From Paracyclopina nana (taxonomy: Eukaryota > Arthropoda > Copepoda > Cyclopoida > Cyclopettidae), in assembly GCA_019096065.1 (NCBI GenBank), contig JAGUCH010000001.1:372001-436000 (forward strand): DNA of 64,000 bases. Direction: 5' to 3'. Position numbers and translations under genes: made by a program. Every line of letters starts with the position of its first letter. Positions within the stretch are counted from its first letter, which is position 1. A model generated the notes under the pieces. That model was not told the origin of the DNA. It did not search any database and saw nothing but the letters and a program-made list of their open reading frames with translations. Of the stretch, positions 45,270 through 56,554 are shown one piece after another.

Positions 45270-48180
45270 TTTAGTGCAGCTGAAAATTTAAGTCAACTTG
45301 ACTCAAAATGTGAGGCAAATTCAAACTTATGACACTTTTTGAATTCGCAAATGCCGAAACTTTCGCATCGCGTTACACTAAATCAGTCTGGACTCAAAAC
45401 GTGGTGTAGTTAATAAGAGTGACCACTTGCTAATGTGACATTGACCTCTTCCAAATGGAACATTAACCACTCTTTGATAGAACCTTGACCATTTCTTACA
45501 AGGACATACCGAAACTTGCGCATCGCGTTATGCTACTAGGTGACTGCTATGAAAACTCGAAATTCTTGACTGAGTCAAATTTCAGTCAAAATGTCAGTTG
45601 CAGCTGAAAGTTTGAGTCAACTTGACTCAAAATGTGAGGCAAAGTCAAACTTATGACACTTTTTGATTTCACAAAAGCCAAAACTTGCGCATCGCGTTAT
45701 ACTACTAGATGACTGCTATGAAAACGCGAAATTCTTGACTGAGTCAAATTTCAGTCAAAATGTCAGTTGCAGCTGATAGTTTGAGTCAACTTGACTCAAA
45801 ATGTGAGGCAAAGTCAAACTTATGACACTTTTTGAATTCGCAAATGCCGAAACTTGCGCATCGCGTTATGCTACTAGATGACTGCTATGAAAACGCGAAA
45901 TTCTTGACTGAGTCAAATTTCAGTCAAAATGTCAGTTGCAGCTGAAAGTTTGAGTCAACTTGACTCAAAATGTGAGGCAAAGTCAAACTTATGACACTTT
46001 TTGATTTCGCAAATGCCAAAACTTGCGCATCGCGTAATACTACTAGATGACTGCTATGAAAACGCGAAATTCTTGACTTAGTCAAATTTCAGTCAAAAGT
46101 ACAGTTGCAGCTGATAGTTTGAGTCAACTTGACCCAAAATATGAGGCAAAGTCAAATTTTGATTCATTTTGAATTCGTAAGAGTGAAAACTTGCGCATCG
46201 CGCGGTACTTCTACTTTACTGTTAATTAAACACGAAATTCTTGACCAAGTCAAATTTCAGTCAAAAGGTCAGTTGCAGCTGATAGTTTGAGTCGACTTTA
46301 CTTAAAATGTGAGGCAAAGTCAAATTTTGATTCATTTTGAATTCGTAAGAGTGAAAACTTGCGCATCGCGCGGTACTTCTACTTTACTGTTAATTAAACA
46401 CGAAATTCTTGACCAAGTCAAATTTCAGTCAAAAGGTCAGTTGCAGCTGATAGTTTGAGTCGACTTTACTTAAAATGTGAGGCAAAGTCAAACTTATGAC
46501 ACTTTTTGAATTCGCAAATGCCGAAACTTGCGCATCGCGTTATGCTACTAGGTGACTGCTATGAAAACTCGAAATTCTTGACTGAGTCAAATTTCAGTCA
46601 AAATTTCAGTTGCAGCTGAAAGTTTGAGTCAACTTGACTCAAAATGTGAGGCAAATTCAAACTTATGACACTTTTTGAATTCGCAAATGCCGAAACTTTC
46701 GCATCGCTTTACACAAAATCAGTCTGGACTCAAAACGTGGTGTAGTTAATAAGAGTGACCACTTGCTAATGTGACATTGACCTCTTCCAAATGGAACATT
46801 AACCACTCTTTGATAGAACCTTGACCATTTCTTACAAGGACATACCGAAACTTGCGCATCGCGTTATGCTACTAGGTGACTGCTATGAAAACTCGAAATT
46901 CTTGACTGAGTCAAATTTAAGTCAAAATGTCAGTTGCAGCTGAAAGTTTGAGTCAACTTGACTCAAAATGTGAGGCAAAGTCAAACTTATGACACTTTTT
47001 GAATTCGCAAATGGCGAAACTTGCGGATCGCGTTATACTACAAGGTGACTGCAATGAAAACTCGAAATTCTTGACTTAGTCAAATTTCAGTCAAAAGGAC
47101 AGTTGCAGCTGATAGTTTGAGTCAACTTGACCCAAAATATGAGGCAAAGTCAAATTTTGATTCATTTTGAATTCGTAAGAGTGAAAACTTGCGCATCGCG
47201 CGGTACTTCTACTTTACTGTTAATTAAACACGAAATTCTTGACCAAGTCAAATTTCAGTCAAAAGGTCAGTTGCAGCTGATAGTTTGAGTCGACTTTACT
47301 TAAAATGTGAGGCAAAGTCAAACTTATGACACTTTTTGAATTCGCAAATGCCGAAACTTGCGCATCGCGTTATGCTACTAGGTGACTGCTATGAAAACTC
47401 GAAATTCTTGACTGAGTCAAATTTCAGTCAAAATGTCAGTTGCAGCTGAAAGTTTGAGTCAACTTGACTCAAAGTGCATGGCAAAGTCAAACTTATGACT
47501 CTTTTTGAATTCGCAAATGCCGAAACTTGCGCATCGCGCCTTACTAAATCAGTCTGGACTGATAACGTGGCGTAGTTTATAAGACAAAACAGAGTGACCA
47601 CTTGCTAATGTGACATTGACCTCTTCCAAATGGAACATTAACCACTCTTTGATAGAACCTTGACCATTTCTTACAAGGACATGCCGAAACTTGCGCATCG
47701 CGTTTTACTACTAGATGACAGCTATGAAAACACCAAATTCTTGACTGAGTCAAATTTCAGTCAAAAAGGCAGTTGCAGCTGACAGTTTGAGTCAACTTGA
47801 CTCAAAGTGTAAGGCAAAGTCAAACTTATGACACTTTTTGAATTCGCAAATGCCCAAACTTGCGCATCGCGTTATGCTACTAGGTGACTGCTATGAAAAC
47901 TCGAAATTCTTGACTGAGTCAAATTTCAGTCAAAATGTCAGTTGCAGCTGATAGTTTGAGTCAACTTGACTCAAAATGTGAGGCAAAGTCAAACTTATGA
48001 CACTTTTTGAATTCGCAAATGGCGAAACTTGCGGATCGCGTTATACTACAAGGTGACTGCAATGAAAACTCGAAATTCTTGACTGAGTCAAATTTCAGTC
48101 AAAATGTCAGTTGCAGCTGATAGTTTGAGTCAACTTGACCCAAAATATGAGGCAAAGTCAAATGCAGTGGATCTGCCGAT
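45270..48180. repeat. ~170-bp satellite, orientation 2 (reverse of 40700-42600)
   Basis: Units carry AACTTGCGCATCGCGTTATA, TTCTTGACTGAGTCAAATTT, GTCAGTTGCAGCTGA, GAGTCAACTTGACTC and AATGTGAGGCAAAGTCAAA: the reverse complements of the orientation-1 motifs. About 16 units. A longer block with ACCACTTGCTAATGTGACAT recurs near 45418, 46754 and 47596. Confidence 0.92.
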
Positions 48181-48224
48181 AAAATGAGCTGAAATAATTG
48201 ACCACTCCTTGAAGGACATTGACC

Positions 48225-48330
48225 ACTCACTGATGGCCAGAAAATGACCACTCACTGATGGCCAAAAAATGACCACTCACTGATGGCCAAAAAATGACCA
48301 CTCACTGATGGCCAAGAAATAACCACTCCT
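48225..48330. repeat. Short tandem repeat, ~25-bp unit x4
   Basis: GACCACTCACTGATGGCCAA repeated four times with AAAAT/GAAAT spacers. It shares the CCACTC...TGATGG core with the 73-bp satellite. Confidence 0.85.
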
Positions 48331-48599
48331 TATTGGGAAAGGTTGCGAGATAATTCAAAAAATGAAATTAGGGAGTGGTCATCATTCCGATGGCTAATGG
48401 CATTGATGGGACAAACCACCCATTTTCAAGTATTTGGTATCAAATGAATTCTACTGACCTCAGGAACTCATTTGACCCAACTTTGCCTTGAGGTCCCATC
48501 AGTACGTCCCATCAGTGCAGGCCGTCCTCATTTATTTAGTCACTGATGGGACTCGAGTCTTATCAGTGCTACAAATGAACAACACACACTTGTCTGGAA

Positions 48600-51500
48600 A
48601 AGTGCAAAAAGTGCAATAGGAATTTTTTCCCTTTGCAATTTTCTTTTAGGTCTCACAAGTACACAGAAAAAAAAATGTGTAATGGAATGTGCTGACATTA
48701 GTCTTTTTTCATGCAGGTTTTTATTGTGGAGCAGTCTAGTAAAAATGCAGTGAAAAAAAGCCTCCCATCCATTGAATAAAGTAAAATTTGCATAAAAACT
48801 TCTTCTTCATGATCCAATTCTAAAATGTGGTTAAGTTCAATGGGGGATAAAATGAAAAAGATAAGCTAGCAACATGTCTCAAGTTTCTTGCTTTTTAATA
48901 CAAAAAAGTGAGACTCATTAAAAAAATCTTCCAAGGTTCATTAACTTATTTTAAACAAAAGGCTATAATGGCACAAAAAATATTTACTTCAATAATAGAA
49001 AAACTACAGATTTTAGGTCAAGCACAAGTGACACATAACAAAGTTTGGGAAAGATGAGAAAATTGAGCTTCATTGTTCCAGACACAAAGCAAGAAATCAC
49101 ACACAAAAAAGCAATTTTTTGGGTGCTTTGAAATGTTTTCAGGACATTTGATCTCAACATTAGGTCAGTTTAAAGAAAAAGCAAGAAAAAAGTGATTAAA
49201 TTACTCAATTGGCCCACTTTTGCAGCTCATTATTACATAAGTAACTCACTTTTTCCACTTTGGAAAAGAAGAAAAAACACTTTTTGCATGGCATTCTTCT
49301 TCTTTTGCATCTTGATAATCAGAAACAATGAGTTCTGTCAAGTTGGCTGTGATATAGTGGCATCATCTCAAGAAGCCACAGATCAATCATGTTTTTAACC
49401 TTTTTGCAAACAATTCTGCTGCCCTTAAGTCACAACACTTCAAGTTATTGACCCACAGATTCTTGGCTGACCAGGAATGCCCAACTACTGAACATAAAAA
49501 TATGTGCAACAACAGGAAAGCAAAGCTTTTTTAGCCTGAAAGCTACGCCCACTTTCAAACTGGAGAAATTTCATTGATGAAAGATTCTAAAGGATTTTGC
49601 AAAAAAAAAGTATTTTAGGTCATGTACCCAAATCCTTTGAAATTAAGATATATGAGCCTAAAAAAGAGATTTGAATTAGTTTGAGGCAAGCTTTTTTTAT
49701 TTTAAAAACATTTTAATAAAATTGTTCTTTTATATGGAGAGAAGAATGAGTCAAGTTAAGTGGCAAAAAGCAGAAAAGCCATGATAATTTGTTGACATGC
49801 TTAATGTGCATGAGAATCATATTGTGTTCACACAAAGCACTCTAGGTTTTTTCTCTTATTTTTTTCTGTCTATATTTGAGCACTGTGGGAGTGGAGTCCT
49901 AAAAGCCAATTACAATTTGAGGCCTATTCACTCCCCAGTTGTAACTCTAGAGAGCCAAGAAAGAGGCCTCAAATAGAAGCTTTTTACCACAATATGCAAA
50001 CCTTTAAACAAAAATTATAACATTTCCTGTATGGTTTCAATAAGTCTCAGACACTCAAAAGAATTTAATTGGTTGCACCAAACAGCCAAAAACTAAAAAA
50101 GTTACTTAAAGCCAATAAATCTGCTGATTCTTTTTTTCAACTATCACCAAAACAGACCTGAGATAAATTGACTTAACTACTTCAAATAGCTAAAAAGTTT
50201 GACATTTTCAAGCAAAATTTCCAAAACAGTTTTTCTGATAAGGTTAGACACTGGCTTGTTTTTGGCTCAAGTTTGGATCAATGTTCACATTCACAGTTGA
50301 AGCAAGTCTGTCTATTCAAGTTCCATCATTTGGAAAGTAATGCCAGTAGTTTTTTCCAAGAAAGATTCTACAATAGCAGACAAAAAGGGATCAAAATGCT
50401 GCAGTAAGATAAATTGTTGTCACTGTTTTGCCTGCAGATTAAAAAACTGTTAGTGCCCAAAAATTTCTAGCTGCTGAGGGGAAATTATAACTTCCCCCCT
50501 CAAAATGTCATGATCATTAATTTTGATTTACAACTTTGGATGCTCACATCTCCTCAATTTTTTTGCAAGAAAAATTAAGGTCAGCAAACTGTTTCTTCTT
50601 CTGCATGATACATTTGTGTTTTGCTTGCAGTACAAGTAAACAAAAGTGGAATTTTCCCCCTAAATTGGCAACTTGTAGCAGCATTCCAATAGAGAAATCT
50701 TTTTATACACATCAGCTAATTCATGTCAAAACCCATTAGCCTTTTCTGCCAAGTCTTTTAATTCACAAATTCCATGCACCAATTTTGAAGGAATTTTCAT
50801 ATAAGCAAAATTCCTTCAGAGCTTACTGAAAGCCACTACTTTTATAGTATGCAAAAAAATCAGGCTTGGAAAAGCTAACAAGGGAGAGAAGACATTCCAG
50901 TCAAAAAGTCATTGATCACCCAAAAATTGGACAATTAATTGAAATGCCAATCAAAAAATCCTTATCTTGGAGCATCAATCATGTCTGGTCTACAATAGAG
51001 TGGTATTTCACATAGGAAAGAACAAACTAAAGAAAGTGACCAGACATAAGAGAAATACTGGATTTCCATCCATGAAAATTTTTTAGCCAGACATGAACAA
51101 ATTGCTGGAATTTTTATACAGTTCCAATGAGACTCTAAAACCTGAAATGATGGCGCGGCAGATCATAAATAGGATCTACATACAAATATAGGTTGCACTT
51201 AGGGCTAAACTGCTCTTAAAAAAAGTCACTACTCTGGAGCTTTTAAATGTTCTCCAACCCACTGTGAAGAATTGGAGGTGTTTTAAAAGAGAAGCCTTGT
51301 TAGCTGCTAATGATTGTATAGCACTTAGAAGACCATATTTAGGTCCAAGTGCATCTTTAAGCCATCCAATTAGACATTTTACAGTTGCAAAAAGGACCTA
51401 ATTTCATTTTTGGCCAAATGCATTCATGTTTTTTTGATTTCGATTCAAAGAAAAACATCATGACTGACAACCTTGCAAAATTAGAGCCAAAGAAAAAAGG

Positions 51501-52990
51501 AGTGCAAGTCATTCTGGCTGAAATTTGCAAAATGGAGATTAGGTACTGCAAAAAAAGTGTAGGTCTTACCTAAATTTTTTTTTACTTCTTTAATACCAAA
51601 GATTTGGTCACTGACTGCAGCAGGGCTTCACATTGTTTGACTTTTGGCGCGGCCAAGCTTCTGATATCACAGGTAGATATCTGTGGAAATAATGACATGA
51701 GAGAAAACCACCGCATCTCTCAAAAGGAGGAGAAACCAGCTGATGATTTTCTGAGATATCAGATTCTCTCACTCCTTAATGAAGTGGTTGACCAATATAG
51801 ACTGAAGGCATCAAATTTCAGCATATTTACACCTTTGTCAATGCCAATGAAAGGATCATGGTTTGCTCAAGGAAAATGCAATTATTTTGTCAGATTGCTG
51901 GTCTTCTTCTTCTTCTTATCAGTTCTGTCTTGTTTTATTGCACTTGACAGCCCCATTTTTTTTTCTGGTGAATATGTAGAGTGTGAGGGGAAAGCAAATC
52001 AGTGACATATTTCTTGATGTATTTATGCAAAAAATATATAGACACACACATAGATTTATGGACATGTCTTCTTCTCAGCTGCAGATGAATAAAAAAATTT
52101 TTGGAAATAACCTTTCAAAACAAGGCCAACTTACCTTCATTTTCCAGAAGTTGAAGAAAACCAGCACTTTTGCAATCACTATGACTAAATTTGTATTTCA
52201 AAACTTAAAAGTTGGTTTAAAAACTATATTTTCAAAATTAAGAAGAAACATTGCTTTATGTTTTGGTTTAAAAACTTAATTTTTTAAATTAAGAAAAAAA
52301 ATGCTCATGATTCTTGAGAGTTACAAAAAATTATTTTGTTTCAAAAAGTGTGGTGCAAATTGAAACATGTAAAAAGTAATTATTATGAATTGAATGAAGG
52401 CTTATTTTGATGCGGGAACTGCTGAGCCAGATTAACCTCAATTGAAGTCAATTAGAGCAATGAAAAAGCAGGAAAAAGGGCATTGACGTCATTGAAACCT
52501 TGAGTTAGATAGCTCTGCTGTTTTAGAACACTGAAAAGCCTCGATTTCTAATATCATCATTGAGCCTTCTGTCAAGATAAAAAAAACCTTTTTTTGGCAA
52601 TCTTGCAATGATCATGGGGGTAAAAGTCAAGATGAAAGCTGAAATTAATGAACTATAAAAGACCATTAAAAGAATGGTAAAGACTGAGAAAACTGGTTTT
52701 TGCCAAGAAAGATCTTTAAAAACAATTAATTTTGCACTTTGTATAAGTAACAAAAAAATCCAAAAGAAAACATCAAATTATTTTGTTATTTTACTTTGGT
52801 GAAAAAAGCTATAAATTACTTACATAATTCAGTGGTACAAGGTCACTCTAGCTTAATTTGTGGTACAGCCTAAAAATCGATTTAATGACACTAACACAAA
52901 CACACATTGTGAAAAATGACTGCCCATACTATATAGTGTATATACTACTACACATACTGTGCAACTTTCAGGCCTTAAAATCGATAAGTG
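48600..52990. other. No supportable gene
   Basis: AT-rich DNA. A 133-codon open frame at 51604-52005 has no ATG near its start and no similarity I recognise. No repeats of note. Confidence 0.4.
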
Positions 52991-53006
52991 TGAAAGCTAG
53001 ATTAGT

Positions 53007-53012
53007 TCAGTT
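53007..53012 (+). promoter_or_regulatory. Putative initiator of the scramblase gene
   Basis: TCAGTT matches the arthropod initiator (TCAKTY), 30 bases before the ATG at 53039. No TATA box at the expected distance. Confidence 0.35.
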
Positions 53013-53038
53013 AGTTGTGGATACACTTTTGACTCAAA

Positions 53039-56000
53039 ATGACCTCTGTGAGCCCTGAGCCAATCACTGAAGCTCCAAAGTCAGCTTCAGGATCCAGAAA
53101 TGAAGATGATACAACTTCAGGTACTGAATAATGGTATAACAATCTCTAAAACATGTGCTAATCATGGCTGAGAGAAACGCTTTTTACAATTTTTAAATCA
53201 CTTTCTTGAAGTTCAATCAATTCCGGATTGCCCTTTATCTGACTTTGTTTTACAACTAGTTTTTAATGATGCAAGCAAATCATCCGTTGAACTAGCAATA
53301 ACTCGGTCTCTTATTTTTTAAAAGTAGTTAGCAATTCAACAATTACAGCTAATTGGCAATTAATATTCGACCAAAAGCTATTAAAGTCAAATAATTAGAG
53401 GTTGTAGATATCTAAGTCAAGCAAAAAATTACGTACTTAAAACAAATGACTTAACTTTTCCAACAGTTTCTTTGTTAGTTGCTTGAATGTACAGCTAGTT
53501 GGTTATTTGAAAGACTAGCTGATTGTTTGAATAACCAGTTGGTTATTTGAACAACTAGTCAGTTGTTTAAACAACTAGATGCCAATTTCAGCAACAAGTT
53601 GGTAATTTTAAAAAAGGTCAGCATTTTATATCAAAGATTATTTATCAGAATAACTTTTTGGTAGCTTTTTAGAAGCACAAACGTTGTTGTTGTTCTAAGC
53701 TGAGCAAAGTTCTCAAGAAGTCACTGATGGTTTGCAACTAGAAGCACAAACAACTTGAACAAGTTTGTTGCTCAATAAATGACTTGAAAACTTGAACATC
53801 AGGCTAGTTATTTGTGATTTGCTAAAATGAACAATTAATTATTTGTGTAACTAGTTGGTTAGTTGTATAAGTAGCTGCTTAAATGAACAACTAGTTATTT
53901 AATGACTAGTCGGTTACTTAAACAACTTGTTGGTTGCTTAAACAACTAGTGGATTATTTGAACTACTTGTTGGTTATTTGAACAACAAGTCGGTTATTTG
54001 GACAACTAGTTGGTTACTTAAACAACTAGTTGGTTATATTTGGTTACTTAAAAACAACCAGTTGGTTATAGTTGGTTACTTAAACAACTAGTTGGTTATA
54101 GTTGGCTACTTAAACAACTAGTTGGTTACTTAAACAACTAGTGGGTTACTTGACCAACTTGTTGGTTACTTAAACAACTAGTTGGTTACTTGAACAACTA
54201 GCTGGTCAATTACACAACTAGTTGGTTACTTGAACAACTAGTTGGTAATTTGAACAACTAGTTGGTTACTTGAACAACTAGTTGGTTCGGTTACTTGAAC
54301 AACTAGTTGGTTCGGTTACTTGAACAACTAGTTGGTTTGGTTACTTGAACAACTAGTTGGTTCGGTTACTTGAACAACTAGTTGGTTCGGTTACTTGAAC
54401 AACTAGTTGGTTATTTTAACAACCAATTGTTGAGTTAATCAACTAGTTTGTTATATGAACAACTAGTTGGTTACTTGAACAACTACATGGTTATTTGAAC
54501 AACTAGCTGGTTTCTTGTATAGCTAGAAAATCATTTGAACGACCAGTTGCTGATTTAGGCAACTAATTGGTCACTTCAACAACTAGTTGCTGATGTTAAC
54601 AACTAGTTGGTAAATTCAAAAAAGCCAAGCGATTAACACTATATATAAAATAGTTCTCGTCCCTCGATTCAAGACAGGTTTACTCAAATTTTGAGTCAGG
54701 TTTTTTCCTTTAAATTATGCTTCAGTAATTTTTGATAAAAAAACCAACAATTAAAAAAATAGGAAAAACTAGTGAAATCAGAATTTCCAAGTTGGTGCTT
54801 GGATGCCTAGTTTGCAAATTTCAGAATCCGGCTTACCGATTGGACTGGCTGAGCTGAGCAAGACTGACAAGATTGTGGTGCAGCAGCTGACCGGCGCGAT
54901 GCAGGGCACGAGCTGCTGTTGCTGCCTGGAGTACGAGAGCGAAACCTTGTTCGAGATCTCGGACAGGTTCAACCACGTGATTCTCAGCGCCCACGAGGAC
55001 TCCAATTGCTGCTCCAGACAATGCTGCGAGAGGCTCCGCTCCTTCTCCATGGTCATCCGTGACCGTAACGGCGATGACGTCATCAGGATAACGAGGCCGC
55101 AGCGATGCGATAACTGTCTCTGCTGCCCGTGCTACAACCAAGTAACGGCTTTTAAAAATCCGGATTCATGCCAATTTTCTATTCCGGATTTTAGGCGAGA
55201 TGGATTCTATGAATTGGTTTTAGCTGAAAAATCAAGGATTGCCAAGATTTTGACGGATTTCGGCGGTTCTAGCTTGAATTAGATTTCGCGTCAAATCGAA
55301 ATCCGGAATCAAAACAAATGTTTCAATATCTAGGAAATTCAACGTTTAAATTGCTTACTTTCACGGAATTTCGATTTCTTCCAGCTTTTTCTCAAGTTTT
55401 TTGTTTTGTTTTTTGAAAATTCACGGTGACTTTGGAATTCCGAAATTTTCGGATTCAGCTGTTGTTTACAATTTTAAAGTTGACCGCATCGAAACAAAGA
55501 CCCGAGCTTGCATTAAAAAGCAAACAAAAAAGGAAAACCTTCAAAAATATAGCAAAAAACCAAATAAATCAGACATTATAAATATTTTATCAATTTAATT
55601 ATAAGTGCATAGTCCTACTTATTTTCATAGTTGTCAAACTCAAAGTTTGAATGGAAAAATTTTGGCCTCAAATTGCCCGTCTCCATTCCCTCCTATTATT
55701 ACCAGTTTTTCGATTCGGTAGACTATTTTTAAGGCCTGGAAAACAAAGTAAAGTTGATCAGTGAGACATTTCGTGTCAATTCTTTGATTGATTGGCCATA
55801 ACAATTTGTCTGGGAAGGAAAAAATTGGACCTTTTTTCAACTTGATCATCTCAAAGAATGCTTGAAGAATTGCAGAGTGCAAAAGTGCAATCATGAGCCA
55901 ATGGCATGTCTGTGGCTTGTTTCCCATCAATAAAAAGCTTTCATTTCAGGTGATGGAAGTGGAGTGTCCCATTGGAGTGCCAGTGGGCTCAGTGAGGCAA

Positions 56001-56384
56001 AACTTGAGCCTTTTGAGGCCAACCTTTGAGATTTGTGATGCCCATGACCAGGTTCAGTACAGCATTGAAGGGCCCAACTCCTGCACCTCAATGCTCAAGC
56101 TTTGCTATGCCAAATGCTGCTCAAGCAAGGCTTGCTGCTGCATGTCTCCCAATGTGGTGTTCAAGGTTGTCCATCCAGGATCTGATGACAAGGTTGGAGA
56201 CATCAGCAAGCTGAAGCAAGGGCCAATGCAGGCCAAGAATGACCATGGGGACTTTGACAGGTTTGGCATTGATTTCCCTGATGATGCTGACATCAACATC
56301 AAAGTGGTTCTCCTTGCCACTTGCTTCATGATTGACTATCTCTACTTTGAGGGCCACAATGACCAAGAAGACCAGGTTCTCTAA
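53039..56384 (+). CDS. PLSCR: Phospholipid scramblase
   Basis: Exons 53039-53120, 54825-55141 and 55950-56384 join in phases 1 and 0, giving 277 aa. Exon 1 is a short hydrophilic N-terminus. Exons 2-3 carry the scramblase domain: 'LPIGLAELSKTDKIVVQQ', Cys-rich clusters ('TSCCCCLEYES', 'CCSRQCCE', 'CDNCLCCPCYNQ'), 'CPIGVPVGSVRQ' and the C-terminal pattern 'FGIDFPDDADINIKVVLL' leading into one hydrophobic segment ('ATCFMIDYLYFE'). The Cys clusters are those palmitoylated in characterised members. The family has been tied to calcium-dependent lipid movement across the plasma membrane and to nuclear roles. Length is near that of short animal members. AATAAA lies at 56415-56420. Intron 1 contains a large minisatellite. 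It is tail-to-tail with the next gene. Confidence 0.9.
53480..54615. repeat. 20-bp minisatellite (AACAACTAGTTGGTTACTTG) in scramblase intron 1
   Basis: About 45-50 units. Most contain the palindrome CAACTAGTTG. A 25-bp variant with an added TTCGG is itself tandem at about 54286-54395. Units decay towards both ends. Confidence 0.9.
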
Positions 56385-56554
56385 TACCTCAATTACATAA
56401 CTTTTTGGTGTAGCAATAAAGAGAAAAAATCCCAAGATCCAATCAATGAAAGATCAAGATTAACTTGATCTTTTTATGTAATGACATTACTACTTCTACC
56501 ATAATCTTTATTCCATTGGCCAAATTTAAAAGAACTATTTTTTTTTTCAATAAG

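Noticed and set aside
51604-52005. 133-codon open frame
   Set aside because: No ATG at its beginning, no domain or motif I recognise, no splice context; likely chance.
53480-54615. Regular 20-bp repeats that could suggest a CRISPR array
   Set aside because: Units are contiguous and lack unique spacers, and the DNA is clearly eukaryotic; it is a minisatellite.
55142-55282. Extension of scramblase exon 2 to the stop at 55282
   Set aside because: A donor at 55142 joined to 55950 restores the family pattern in frame; the extension has no similarity and would truncate the domain.
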